DNA from: Immundisolibacter sp049322795
GTDB taxonomy: Bacteria > Pseudomonadota > Gammaproteobacteria > Immundisolibacterales > Immundisolibacteraceae
NCBI GenBank assembly: GCA_049322795.1
Contig: JBMOQH010000008.1
Location: 310,001-374,000 of the forward strand
Direction: 5' to 3'
DNA: 64,000 nucleotides
Positions 52,289 to 60,945 of this stretch are shown piece by piece. The stretch's first letter is position 1; every line of letters begins with the position of its first letter. The position numbers and the translations under genes are program-made. Below the pieces are notes generated by a model, which worked only from the letters and a program-made list of their open reading frames with translations, searched no databases and had not been told where the DNA came from.

Positions 52289-52965
52289 CAGTGCGGCATC
52301 GGTCCGGTCAGCTGCACGGGGTCGCTCATACCTTCGATCATCCGCCCGATGCGCGGGTCCGTCGGCGACTGGTCATAAACGGCGACATACACCGCGCGCA
52401 GCCAGCGTTCCAGCGCGGCGCGGCGGATCACCGCGTCGCCCGTGGGCGGCAGGATCATCAAATCCATCACCGGGGGCGCGTGGCCGGTTTCAAGCGGCAG
52501 CAGGTAATCCAGCCCCGCGACCCGCCGGCAGCCCAGGCGTTGATAGAAAGCCTGCCGTCGCACCCGCAGTTCACGGTCCGGCGACGCCTCGCGGTCCGAG
52601 TCCACCTCGAGCAGCACCGACACATCGCGCCGGCCGGCCCGTGCCAGGTCCACGCTTTGGCGGAACAGCGCAGCCCCGATGCCGCCGCCACGGAACTGTC
52701 CGTCCACCGCCATGTATTCCAGCAGGCAGAAATCGTCGTGCGGTGGCACGAAGGTGATGCTGTAGCCGATCAGTCGGCCCGCGCGCCGCAGCAGCAGCAC
52801 CCGATAGTCGGGACGAGTGGCGAGTGCCTGCAGGGCGGCCTTGGACTTTCGCTCCGCCGTGGGCATGGACGACCGGTACAGGTCGAACAGGGCCTCGAAT
52901 GCCGCCGCGTCCGTCGGAGCCAGGGTTTCGTACACATCGTCCCCGGACGGATTGGAGGTCGTCAT
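52288..52965 (-). CDS. GNAT N-acetyltransferase
   Basis: The 225 residues hold the GNAT core in the first two-thirds: VLLLRRAGRLIGYSITFVPP, LLEYMAVDGQFRGGGIGAALF (R/Q-x-x-G-x-G/A acetyl-CoA loop near 98-110) and AFYQRLGCRRV near 155. A C-terminal segment of about 60 residues has no clear assignment. The target is unknown. The start overlaps the helicase stop by TGATG, so it is strictly coupled to the Res-like gene, and it overlaps the membrane protein downstream. Confidence 0.8.
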   Translation of the reverse strand: MTTSNPSGDDVYETLAPTDAAAFEALFDLYRSSMPTAERKSKAALQALATRPDYRVLLLRRAGRLIGYSITFVPPHDDFCLLEYMAVDGQFRGGGIGAALFRQSVDLARAGRRDVSVLLEVDSDREASPDRELRVRRQAFYQRLGCRRVAGLDYLLPLETGHAPPVMDLMILPPTGDAVIRRAALERWLRAVYVAVYDQSPTDPRIGRMIEGMSDPVQLTGPMPH

Positions 52966-55691
52966 CACAGCAGCGCCTCGATCGACTCCCACTGCTTGTC
53001 CTTGACCATGACGAACCGGCAGCGCCCGCCGGACAGCTCCGCCCACAGGCCGCCGATCAGGCGGTCATCCGCTGCATCGGTCCAGCGGTCCGCGCCCTTG
53101 TATTCCACCGCCAGCACCGGCCCCGGCTGGTCGGCGCTGCCGGGCAACTGGCACAGAAAATCCGGGTAGAAGCGCCCGTCGGCCTTTTGCAGGAAGAACG
53201 AGCTGCCCTCGCGCCGCACCAGGTTGCGCACCCAGAAATCGATGCGGCCGCGCTGGGCCTGGATGTCCAGCCAGCAGGCGCATTCGAATTCTTCCCGCGT
53301 GTCGAAGTCGCCGATGCGCCCGTAAAAGTGCCGGCGGAAGTCGAAGTGACCGTAATCCGACGTCCGGCCGTCGTAATCCCGGCTGGGCGCGTAGGCCAGG
53401 GGCGGGAACTCGAACGCGTACTCATCGGTCACCGCCACGCGCGATGCCGCGTCGTCGCCAAACAGCGTCTGCTGATACGCCCGCTGGACCGCCTGCCGGC
53501 GCAGTTCGCGGATGCGCGCCTCGATCAGATTGCGGATCAGGAACTTCTGCAGATTGGCCCGCGCCAGGGTGAAGCCTTCCCGCCGCAGCAGCGCGGTCAG
53601 CCAGGCCGCCACGAAGGCCTGCTTGCTGGCATGGGTGAGCGACGGCTCCGGCAGGTTGCGGCACAGCCAGGTGGCGAGGCGGACCGCGTCCCAGTTTTCC
53701 GGTTGATAGACCAGCCCCAGGTCGCGTTGCAGCTCGGGCAGGAAGCGCGAGACGAGCCGGCCGCTGCCGTCATCGATGTCGATCTCGCCGCCTTCGGACA
53801 CCTTGATGCCGGCGCCCAGAACGGCGAGATCATCGCCGGTCGGTGCGGCGTCGTAGGTCGACAGATCCCACGGGTAGTCCAGCACCTCGGGGTCGTCGAA
53901 CAGTTGCAACTGTTCCGAACCGCCGGGGCCCTGCACGCGCAAGGCAAGCTGCGGCACGCGAAAGCGCTCGCCGCGTTCGGCCGGCGTCTGAAAGAACTCG
54001 ATGGCCGTGGTGCGGCTGACTTCGGCCGCCGCCCCGATCGCGGCGGCCGCGGTTTCGCTGGTCACCGCGGCCTTGAGCGCTTCGCCTTCGTCCTCCGTCA
54101 GCGGCCCGTTGATGGTCAGCGTGTTGAGCTTGCCGTCCCAGCTCACCTTGTCGCGCACCGGCCTGGGCACGCTCCTGAGGTCGGGCTTCTCCGTCAACGT
54201 GATCGCCACCGGCTGAAAGCTGACGCGCCCGGCATGGCCTGCCAGGTCCAGCCGCGCCTGCTCCGTTCGGGCCGCGGTGACGAACTCGGCCACCTCGCGC
54301 CGCTCGAAGCCGGCGCCTTCCACCAGCCGGTCGCGCAGCGCGCCGGCCGTCTCGGCAAAGTTGCGCGACACCACGAAGGCATAGGACTGGTTGAGCGCCT
54401 GGGCCTGCCGGTGGCTGGCGCCCGGCTGGCGCAGCACGCGCCCCAGCAACTGTTCCACCGCCGTGGCCGACGACAGCGAGGCCATGCTCACCAGGATGTA
54501 GGCGAACGGGCAGTCCCAGCCCTCGGCCAGCGCCTTCTGGGTGATGACGAACTTCACCGGGCAGGCCGGGTCGGCGATGCCGAGCCGGTAGTCGGCGTCG
54601 ATCTGCTCCAGGCCCCTCTCCTCGCCGGTGGCGACCACGATCTCGCTGGCCGGGATGCCGTGATTGCGGATCAGTTCATCCCGCACCCGCGCGAAATCCA
54701 GCGTTTCCACCCCGGCGCGGCGCGGTTCGGACTGGATCAGCACCACCGGCCGCAGGTAATCCGCGCCGGCACGGCGGTCGCCCTCGGCCAGCCTGTGCAG
54801 CGCCTCGCGCCGGCCGATGGCGTCGGCCAGGCACTGCTGCCAGTTGGGTTCGGTTTCCAGCACCACCGGCAGCTTGATCATTTCCTCCGCCTTCAGCTCG
54901 GCGGCGGACACGCTGTGCAGCACGTTGCTCGGCGTGCGTTCCAGGTCCGGCGTTGCGGTCAGCTCCAGCACGCCGCTCGGCCGAAAGCGTGCCAGCATGT
55001 CGAAAGCGAGTTCGGTGCGGCTGTTGTGCGCCTCGTCCACCACCACGAACGGCCGGCGCAGGCGCAGCACATTGGCCAGCGAGCAGGGCGTCATGCGCTC
55101 GGCGCCTTCGCCCTCGCTGAGCAGGCCGTCGCGCTGCGTGGGCGACAGGTTGTCGAAGTGGTGCATCAGCGCGCCGCTGCTCTGGTACACCTTGCGCGAT
55201 TCCTCGTCCTGTACCTGAAACGCCTGCCGCGTGGCGACGATGACGGTGGTCGAGGTGTCCAGCGTGGCGCGCGTCACGCTCTTGGCTTCGTCGAGATCCA
55301 GCACCGTCACCGGCCCCGCCTCGCGCAGCGCCGCGTGGTAGGGGTGCCGGCGGTCGCGCAGCGCGCGCAAGGTCTGTTCACGGATGGGTTTGCTCGGCAC
55401 CAGCCACAGGATCACGCTGTGCTCGCAGCGCAGCAGGTGGGTGTTGGCCAAGGCCACGCTTTTGGCCGCCAGCCAGGTTTTGCCGCCGCCGGTGGGCACG
55501 CGCAGGCAGAAATACGGCATGTCGGGCGGAAGGCCGGCCAGCGGGCGGTACGCATTGCCGCGTCCCCACAGGCGCTCGGTGGTGGCGGTGAAGGCCAGCG
55601 ACGGCGACGGCAGCTCGTGGCAGGCGGCGAAATAGGCCGCGATGCTGTCGAGCACCTGCTGCTGGTAGGTCTTGGGAGAAAACACGTGCAT
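52965..55691 (-). CDS. Type III restriction Res-like helicase-endonuclease
   Basis: The 908 residues form a SF2 helicase plus nuclease. Motif I TGGGKTW has Lys71. VVVDEAHNSR (DEAH, motif II) lies near 213, LTATPD (motif III) near 240 and VEQLLGRVLRQPG (motif VI) near 405. A C-terminal domain near 830-880 has FYPDFLCQLP and AVEYKGADRW, a PD-(D/E)xK nuclease pattern with all key residues. In type III systems Res translocates along DNA and cuts with Mod bound at its site. The ATG at 55691 overlaps the VapC-like gene (TGATG). Confidence 0.88.
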   Translation of the reverse strand: MHVFSPKTYQQQVLDSIAAYFAACHELPSPSLAFTATTERLWGRGNAYRPLAGLPPDMPYFCLRVPTGGGKTWLAAKSVALANTHLLRCEHSVILWLVPSKPIREQTLRALRDRRHPYHAALREAGPVTVLDLDEAKSVTRATLDTSTTVIVATRQAFQVQDEESRKVYQSSGALMHHFDNLSPTQRDGLLSEGEGAERMTPCSLANVLRLRRPFVVVDEAHNSRTELAFDMLARFRPSGVLELTATPDLERTPSNVLHSVSAAELKAEEMIKLPVVLETEPNWQQCLADAIGRREALHRLAEGDRRAGADYLRPVVLIQSEPRRAGVETLDFARVRDELIRNHGIPASEIVVATGEERGLEQIDADYRLGIADPACPVKFVITQKALAEGWDCPFAYILVSMASLSSATAVEQLLGRVLRQPGASHRQAQALNQSYAFVVSRNFAETAGALRDRLVEGAGFERREVAEFVTAARTEQARLDLAGHAGRVSFQPVAITLTEKPDLRSVPRPVRDKVSWDGKLNTLTINGPLTEDEGEALKAAVTSETAAAAIGAAAEVSRTTAIEFFQTPAERGERFRVPQLALRVQGPGGSEQLQLFDDPEVLDYPWDLSTYDAAPTGDDLAVLGAGIKVSEGGEIDIDDGSGRLVSRFLPELQRDLGLVYQPENWDAVRLATWLCRNLPEPSLTHASKQAFVAAWLTALLRREGFTLARANLQKFLIRNLIEARIRELRRQAVQRAYQQTLFGDDAASRVAVTDEYAFEFPPLAYAPSRDYDGRTSDYGHFDFRRHFYGRIGDFDTREEFECACWLDIQAQRGRIDFWVRNLVRREGSSFFLQKADGRFYPDFLCQLPGSADQPGPVLAVEYKGADRWTDAADDRLIGGLWAELSGGRCRFVMVKDKQWESIEALL

Positions 55692-56095
55692 CAAGCCGTC
55701 TGCCAGTTCTCGATGGTCAGCCCCGGCACGCGGGAAAACTCGGACACATTCCGGGTCACCAGACGCAGCTTGGCCGCACGCGCAATCGCCGCGATCTGCA
55801 GGTCATAAGGGCCGATGGGGCGCCCCTGCCGGGCGAGAAGCGCCCTGATTTCCCCGCAGTGTTCGGCCGCCAGATCATCGAACGGCAGGCTGGGAATGCC
55901 GGCTGCCAAGGCGCGGATGGCCTGCTGATTTTCCGCCACGCGTTGACTGTTGCACGCGCCAAACCACAATTCGGACCAGACCGGGGCGCACAGGTACAAC
56001 GATTCCACGCCCGCTTGGCGGACCTTCTCGACCACCTCCACGCGGCTTTTCATCAGCGCGATCCAGGCGTTGGTGTCGAGAACATACCCGCTCAT
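55691..56095 (-). CDS. PIN-domain VapC-like toxin
   Basis: The 134 residues show a complete PIN active site: Asp7 (YVLDTNAW), Glu42 (VWSELWFG), and the PYDLQIAAIA region near 95 with the third and fourth acids. VapC toxins are ribonucleases that cut tRNA or rRNA. It follows a 79-residue antitoxin-like gene with an ATGA overlap and precedes res with TGATG, so the TA pair sits inside the restriction operon. Confidence 0.87.
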   Translation of the reverse strand: MSGYVLDTNAWIALMKSRVEVVEKVRQAGVESLYLCAPVWSELWFGACNSQRVAENQQAIRALAAGIPSLPFDDLAAEHCGEIRALLARQGRPIGPYDLQIAAIARAAKLRLVTRNVSEFSRVPGLTIENWQTA

Positions 56096-56331
56096 GCGAG
56101 CCCGTCGCGTGGCAGGTCATCGCCCAGCCCGGCGTTGTCGATGTCATCGGGAAAATCCTCCCCAAGGCTGCCGGCCACCCGCTGCAGGAAGGCCTCGGTG
56201 CCGGCGGCCGCGGCAGGCCCGGGCCGCCTGGCATGCCGCTGCTCGAGCCAGGCAATGAAATCGAGCGCTTCCCGCTGCAGGTCCGGCGGCAGGGCTTTGG
56301 CATGTGCGTAGATGGTGTCAGGCAGATTCAT
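56092..56331 (-). CDS. VapB-like antitoxin (DUF2281-type)
   Basis: The 79 residues begin MNLPDTIYAHAKALPPDLQR and continue EALDFIAWLEQRH, the DUF2281-type helix typical of antitoxins paired with PIN toxins. The tail is acidic (GEDFPDDIDN), suited to masking the toxin. The same frame is open far upstream: a GTG at 56556 would give a 154-residue product with a copy of the small-gene domain fused to its N-terminus. Confidence 0.72.
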   Translation of the reverse strand: MNLPDTIYAHAKALPPDLQREALDFIAWLEQRHARRPGPAAAAGTEAFLQRVAGSLGEDFPDDIDNAGLGDDLPRDGLA

Positions 56332-56633
56332 GGCAACACTCCGTGGGTTGCTGTCAGGATCCTGCACGCCGCAGGCGGATGTTGGCGGTTCAGGATAGAC
56401 GGGCCGCAACTCGCCGTCCCGTATCACTGCCGATACCGTGCCGGTTGGCGCGGCAACTTCACGCGCCCGCCGCACCGCGCGCAACAAGGCGGGCCACGAC
56501 CCGCGCACGTCCGCGCATCGTGCCGCTTCAATGGGTCGCGGTTGGTCCAGCGTCACACCTCCAGCGCGTACGGCGTCTGCTTGAAGGCAAGCCCCAAGCG
56601 CGCGGCGCGGCCGCCCATGCGGTTGGCCCCGTG
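56332..56633 (-). pseudogene. Recombination scar: duplicate mod 3' end and duplicate small gene
   Basis: Bases 56633-56553 encode NRMGGRAARLGLAFKQTPYA-LEV-stop, nearly the same as the last 25 codons of mod (57408). From GTG 56556 the frame reads PIEAARCADVRGSWPALLRA and TGTVSAVIRDGE, a diverged copy of the 73-residue gene at 56663. It has no stop before the antitoxin. The zeta gene that separates mod and the small gene in the main copy is absent here. This marks an earlier rearrangement or allele swap of a mod-type cassette. Confidence 0.75.
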
Positions 56634-56662
56634 CCCGTGGCGGGTCCTGGGCGCGAATGTCG

Positions 56663-56884
56663 TCACGGCCCGTCGCCATAAGGGCCTTGCGGCTCCTGCA
56701 CCTGCGCCTTGCCGGTTTCAGGCCGGGGGCGGATGTATTCGATAACGCCGTCGCGGCTGACGACGACGGCCGTACCGGTTTGCATCGCCAATTCGCGGGC
56801 GCGTTGCGCGGCGCGTTGCAGGGCCGGCCAGGATCCCCGCAAATCCGGGTTGACGGCGTCTTCTATCGGCTTTGGATCTTTCAT
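56663..56884 (-). CDS. Small protein encoded with the zeta-type kinase
   Basis: The 73 residues (MKDPKPIEDAVNPDLRGSWP, ALQRAAQRARELAMQTGTAV, VVSRDGVIEYIRP) have a basic-acidic helix and a short beta pair. It overlaps the zeta-type gene stop by ATGA, the layout expected of a toxin-antitoxin pair, so it may be the antitoxin or a regulator. This is inference. A diverged copy lies fused ahead of the VapB-like gene. Confidence 0.6.
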   Translation of the reverse strand: MKDPKPIEDAVNPDLRGSWPALQRAAQRARELAMQTGTAVVVSRDGVIEYIRPRPETGKAQVQEPQGPYGDGP

Positions 56885-57405
56885 GCCTTTTCACTCCAAT
56901 CCAGCAACCGTGGCTGCTCGGCCGAGTTGTCATACAGCGCCCAGTCATCGCCGGCAGGCGCGTAGTGCAGCGTAAAGTTTTCCAGACCGGCGGCGAAGCG
57001 TCGTCGAATGACCGCTTCGGGAATGTCGTGCCCGCCCTGTTTGACGCGCTGCGCCACCCGTGCCACGGCTTCATCGGCGCTGTTCAATTGCAGAAAGATC
57101 AACTCCACCCGGTAACCCGCCGTCCGCCAGGCGCGGATGTGGCGCAGATACGCCCGGCCGGACAGCGTGGTTTCAAAGGCAAAGCTCTGCCGCGCGGCGA
57201 AGTGGCGCGCGAGTTCCCGCAGCATGACCCGCCCGGCGGGCGCGGCAGCGGTTTCCGGCGCAAAGGGCGCGAGCCCGGCGGCGATCAGGTCGGCATTCAC
57301 GAACATGGGGCATCCCGCCTCGTTGGGCAGGAACTCGCGTGCGAACGTCGTCTTGCCGGCACCGTTCGGCCCGCCAATGATGATGACCTTCAAGGGGTCG
57401 CCCAC
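56881..57405 (-). CDS. Zeta-toxin-type P-loop kinase
   Basis: The 174 residues carry Walker A GGPNGAGKTT at 11-20, NADLIAAGLAPF (the conserved zeta Asp), FAFETTLSG near 75 and a Lid motif VKQGGHDIPEAVIRRRF near 125-141. This matches zeta-toxin/UNAG-kinase-like proteins that phosphorylate UDP-N-acetylglucosamine or related nucleotide sugars. It starts with GTG two bases after the mod stop and overlaps the 73-residue gene. It could be a true toxin or a domesticated kinase. Confidence 0.82.
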   Translation of the reverse strand: MGDPLKVIIIGGPNGAGKTTFAREFLPNEAGCPMFVNADLIAAGLAPFAPETAAAPAGRVMLRELARHFAARQSFAFETTLSGRAYLRHIRAWRTAGYRVELIFLQLNSADEAVARVAQRVKQGGHDIPEAVIRRRFAAGLENFTLHYAPAGDDWALYDNSAEQPRLLDWSEKA

Positions 57406-57407
57406 CG

Positions 57408-59123
57408 CTAAACCTCCAGCGCATAGGGCGTCTGTTTGAAGGTGATGTTCTCGCGCGCGGCGCGGCCGCCCATGCGGTTGGCGGCGGCGTAGATCACCTT
57501 GGGGCCGGCAAACGGGGGCAGCGCGTCGAACACCGGGCCGGTGAGCACGTTGCCGCCGGCCACGGACTTGTCCTTGAGTATGCCGTTGTAGAGCAGGTAG
57601 ATGGCCCGGCCCTCGAAGATGCCCAGCAGCGGCGACAGGCCCGATCCGTCATTCCCGCGCAGGCGGGAATCCAGTCCTTCAGGCTGGATTCCGGGTTCGA
57701 CTGCGTCGCCCCGGAATGACGGCGGTGCATAGCCGCTGCCGGTTTCGGCGAACCAGACGAACTCGGCCAGTTGCGCGAAGCTCACGTCGGCGCGGATCTG
57801 GCCGTCGGCATCGAACAGCGGCTCGGCGGACAGGCGGCAGAACTGGAAGCCGCCGCCCAGACCCTCGACGGCGTTGCCCTTGGCGTTGGTGTAGCCCTGC
57901 GCCACGCGCCGGACGCGCTCGGCGGTGACCGTCTGCGCGATGGTTTCGTCCATCTCGACCAGGATGAAACGGCGCTGGCCGCCGTCATCGGCGTTCTGCT
58001 TGAGGACGGCGTGGCCGGTGGTGCCGGAGCCGGCGAAGCTGTCGAGGACGAGGGAGTCGGTGTCCGTGGCGATTTGCAGGATGCGCTGGATTAGCCGGTT
58101 GGGCTTGGGGGTAATGAAAACGTCGTCGGAGGTGTCGAACTCGACCAGTTCGAGCAGCTCTTTCTTTGCTTCTTGCGTATGGCCGACTTCGCCGTAGGGC
58201 CATAGGGTCTGGGGGACCCGGCCGTCTTTCACTTCATGCAGGAACCGCTTTATCTGTGGGATGGCGTTGCCGTCCTTGCCCCACCAGATGCGGTTGTCCT
58301 TATCCAAGGCGTCAAATTTCTCCTTGGAAACGCGCCAATACATTCCCTTTGGCGGAGCTTCGATGACTCTGCCGGAGGGGCACGTAAGCGGGTAAGTGCC
58401 AGCCGAGTAAAAGTTCCGCGCCGACAGATCGCTCGTTTTCCAGATGCCACGCGGATCGTTGTCAGGGTTTCTGTAGGCGGCATTCTGCTCATCGGTGCGC
58501 GGGAGCAAATTGGGTTTCCAAAGGTCGGCCTTCGCGGCATAGATGACGATGTAATCGTGGTCCTCGGATAGATGACGCGCCGAGTTCTTGGGCGAATAGA
58601 CCTTCTGCCACAAGACCGTCGCCACGAAATTCTTCGCCCCAAAAATCTCATCCATCAACAGCCGCAGCGTCGCCACCTCGTTGTCGTCGATGGAAATGAA
58701 GATCGCCCCGTCCTCGCGCAGAAACTGTTTAAGCAGCACCAGGCGCGGATACATCATGCACAGCCAGCGGTCGTGGCGGTCCAGCGTCTCGCCTTCCCGG
58801 CCCACCACCTCGCCCAGCCACTTGCGAATCTCCGGGCTGTTGACGTTGTCGTTGTAGACCCAGCCTTCGTTGCCGGTGTTGTAGGGCGGGTCGATGTAGA
58901 TGCACTTCACCTGCCCGGCGTAGCGCGGCAGCAGGGCCTTGAGCGCGTGCAGGTTGTCGCCCTGCACGATGAGGTTGTTCGGCGCACCCGTGCGCCTCAC
59001 CCCTTCGGTGCCGGCGTCGGCCGCGCCGCAGGACAGCGCCGGCACCGGTTCCAGCAGGCGGAACGGCGTTTCTTTGTGGTGTTTGACGACGGCTTCCTTG
59101 CCGATCCAGTTCAAGGTGGGCAT
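57408..59123 (-). CDS. mod: Type III-like DNA adenine methyltransferase (Mod)
   Basis: The 571 residues carry motif IV DPPYNTG (Asp78-Tyr81) before motif I DSFAGSGTTGHAV near 363, the order of beta-class N6-adenine methyltransferases such as type III Mod. Between them lies a variable target-recognition region (about 150-340). The C-terminus ends NRMGGRAARENITFKQTPYA. Residues about 468-493 come from a 77-bp palindromic repeat inserted in frame. The ATG at 59123 has no strong ribosome site. It is the first gene of a minus-strand operon that continues through zeta, vapBC and res. Confidence 0.9.
   Translation of the reverse strand: MPTLNWIGKEAVVKHHKETPFRLLEPVPALSCGAADAGTEGVRRTGAPNNLIVQGDNLHALKALLPRYAGQVKCIYIDPPYNTGNEGWVYNDNVNSPEIRKWLGEVVGREGETLDRHDRWLCMMYPRLVLLKQFLREDGAIFISIDDNEVATLRLLMDEIFGAKNFVATVLWQKVYSPKNSARHLSEDHDYIVIYAAKADLWKPNLLPRTDEQNAAYRNPDNDPRGIWKTSDLSARNFYSAGTYPLTCPSGRVIEAPPKGMYWRVSKEKFDALDKDNRIWWGKDGNAIPQIKRFLHEVKDGRVPQTLWPYGEVGHTQEAKKELLELVEFDTSDDVFITPKPNRLIQRILQIATDTDSLVLDSFAGSGTTGHAVLKQNADDGGQRRFILVEMDETIAQTVTAERVRRVAQGYTNAKGNAVEGLGGGFQFCRLSAEPLFDADGQIRADVSFAQLAEFVWFAETGSGYAPPSFRGDAVEPGIQPEGLDSRLRGNDGSGLSPLLGIFEGRAIYLLYNGILKDKSVAGGNVLTGPVFDALPPFAGPKVIYAAANRMGGRAARENITFKQTPYALEV
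57646..57722. repeat. 77-bp palindromic repeat inside mod (dRS3/REP-like)
   Basis: The ends CCGTCATTCC and GGAATGACGG are inverted repeats. Inside, ATTCCCGCG-CA-GGCGGGAAT is a second palindrome like the ATTCCC(N8)GGGAAT repeats of Neisseria and other proteobacteria. It lies wholly in the mod reading frame and is translated as about 26 residues (SRLRGNDGSGL core). Confidence 0.75.
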
Positions 59124-59430
59124 CAGGCCTTCCGGGCGCGGGCAATGGCGGGTGCCCGCCGGCTGCGGGCGCGCACCACGGCACGGGCTGGCGCCGACGG
59201 CGCAGTCGGGTCCGCGGCGGGTCGATTCGGGCGGCGATTATGGGGCACGGGTGCCGGCCGGGTCGGGGCCGCCGCCGGGCGCCGCATGGCCAGGCATCGG
59301 CGGGCCTGTGTTGTCGCAGCCCGGCGACTCGCAGAGCGTGTGAATCACGGCGTATTCCCGCAGTTGTGCGGGCAAAGAGCGTATGCTTGCGTCGGTTTTT
59401 TCATGCCGGGCATCAATCTACGTTAATAAC
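59124..59430. other. Divergent intergenic region between mod and nnr
   Basis: There is no gene beyond uncertain start extensions of nnr (ATG at 59383). It is GC-rich near mod and more AT-rich towards nnr (a run of six T at about 59395). It must hold the promoters for the mod operon and for nnr-tsaE-amiC-mutL, but no convincing -35/-10 pair is visible. Confidence 0.4.
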
Positions 59431-60945
59431 GTGTTGTCTTCGCTTGAAAAATTGTATTCGGTTGCGCAGACGCGGCAGATCGACCGCGCCGCGGCGCAGC
59501 AACCCGCATGCAGCGGCAGCGCGCTGATGGAGCGCGCCGGGGCGGCGGCGTTTGGCTTTTTGCGCCAGCGCTGGCCGGCGGCGCGGCGGCTGGGCGTGCT
59601 GTGCGGCGCCGGCAACAACGGCGGCGACGGTTACGTGCTGGCGCGCCTGGCGCAGCTGGCCGGCTTGCAGGTACGTCTGGCCGCGGTGGCGGGTGCGCCG
59701 CGCCCGGGCAGCGAGGCGGATGCCGCGCGGCAGTGGTTCATGGCCTGCGGTGGCGTGGAGCACCACGACGTGGCGCAGGCGCTGGCGGATGCCGAGGTGG
59801 GCGTGGACGCGCTGCTCGGCACGGGCCTGGATCGCCCGCCCGAGGGGGCGGTGGCGCGGGCCATCGGCGCGCTCAACGACGGCGGCCGGCCGGTGCTGGC
59901 GCTGGACCTGCCGAGCGGGCTCGATGCCGACACCGGCCACGCGCCGGGCGCGGTGGTGCGGGCCGATGCGACGGTGAGCTTCGTCGCCCGCAAGCAGGGC
60001 CTGTACACGGGCGCGGCCCGTGACTGCTGCGGCACGCTGACCTTTGACGACCTGGGCGTGCCGGCGCAGGCGCTGGGCGCGGCGGGCGAGGCGCCGGCGG
60101 TGCGCCTGGACCTGCCCCAACTGCGCGCGGCCTTGCTGCCGGCCCGGCGCCGCGGCGCGCACAAGGGCGACTTCGGCCACGTGCTGGTGCTGGGCGGGGA
60201 TCACGGTTACGGCGGCGCGGTGCGTCTTGCCGGCGAGGCGGCGGCGCGGGCCGGTGCCGGCCTGACCAGCGTCGCCACGCGGGCGGCGCACGTGGCGGCG
60301 CTGATCGCCGGTCGCCCGGAACTGATGGCGCGCGGTGTCGACACGGCCGCCGACGTGGCCCCGCTGCTGGCCCGCGCCAGCGTGCTGGCGGTCGGCCCCG
60401 GGCTGGGGCAGGGCGATTTTGGGCGCGCGCTGTGGGGCGCCGCGCTGGGTAGTGGCCTGCCGTTGGTGGTGGATGCCGACGCGCTGAATCTGCTCGCGGC
60501 GAGCCCGCAGCGGCGCGACGACTGGATTCTGACGCCGCACCCCGGCGAGGCGGCGCGCCTGCTGGGTATGACCGCGGCGCAGGTGGAGGCCGACCGCTAC
60601 GCCGCGGTGCGGGCGCTGCACCAGCGCTACGGCGGCGTGGTGGTGCTCAAGGGCGCCGGCACGCTGGTGTGGGACGGGCAGGCGCCGGTCGGCGTGGTGC
60701 CGTACGGCAATCCGGGCATGGCGAGCGGCGGCATGGGCGATGTGCTGACCGGCGTGATTGCCGCGCTGTGGGCGCAGGGCCTGCCGGCGCCGGCCGCGGC
60801 GGTGCTGGGTGCCTGCCTGCATGGCGCGGCGGGCGATGCGGTGGCCGCGCGGCGCGGCGAGCGCGGTCTGCTGGCGGGGGATCTGCTGCCGGCGCTGCCG
60901 GCGCTATTGAACGGAACGGACGATGGAGCGCAGCTGGGTGCTTGA
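59431..60945 (+). CDS. nnr: Bifunctional NAD(P)H-hydrate epimerase / ADP-dependent dehydratase
   Basis: Nnr repairs damaged NADHX and NADPHX. The N-terminal YjeF domain (about 1-215) has GVLCGAGNNGGDGYVLARL and ALDLPSGLDADTG. The C-terminal ribokinase-like dehydratase has GAHKGDFGHVLVLGG, VDADALNLLA, LTPHPGEAARLLG and NPGMASGGMGDVLTG. GTG at 59431 gives 504 residues. ATG at 59383 would add 16 residues without family similarity. It overlaps tsaE, as in the E. coli nnr-tsaE-ami-mutL cluster. Confidence 0.95.
   Translation: MLSSLEKLYSVAQTRQIDRAAAQQPACSGSALMERAGAAAFGFLRQRWPAARRLGVLCGAGNNGGDGYVLARLAQLAGLQVRLAAVAGAPRPGSEADAARQWFMACGGVEHHDVAQALADAEVGVDALLGTGLDRPPEGAVARAIGALNDGGRPVLALDLPSGLDADTGHAPGAVVRADATVSFVARKQGLYTGAARDCCGTLTFDDLGVPAQALGAAGEAPAVRLDLPQLRAALLPARRRGAHKGDFGHVLVLGGDHGYGGAVRLAGEAAARAGAGLTSVATRAAHVAALIAGRPELMARGVDTAADVAPLLARASVLAVGPGLGQGDFGRALWGAALGSGLPLVVDADALNLLAASPQRRDDWILTPHPGEAARLLGMTAAQVEADRYAAVRALHQRYGGVVVLKGAGTLVWDGQAPVGVVPYGNPGMASGGMGDVLTGVIAALWAQGLPAPAAAVLGACLHGAAGDAVAARRGERGLLAGDLLPALPALLNGTDDGAQLGA

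Noticed and set aside
52824..55808. 994-codon plus-strand frame opposite the Res-like gene
   Set aside because: The product is repetitive in Arg, His and Gln and lies opposite a gene with complete helicase and nuclease motifs.
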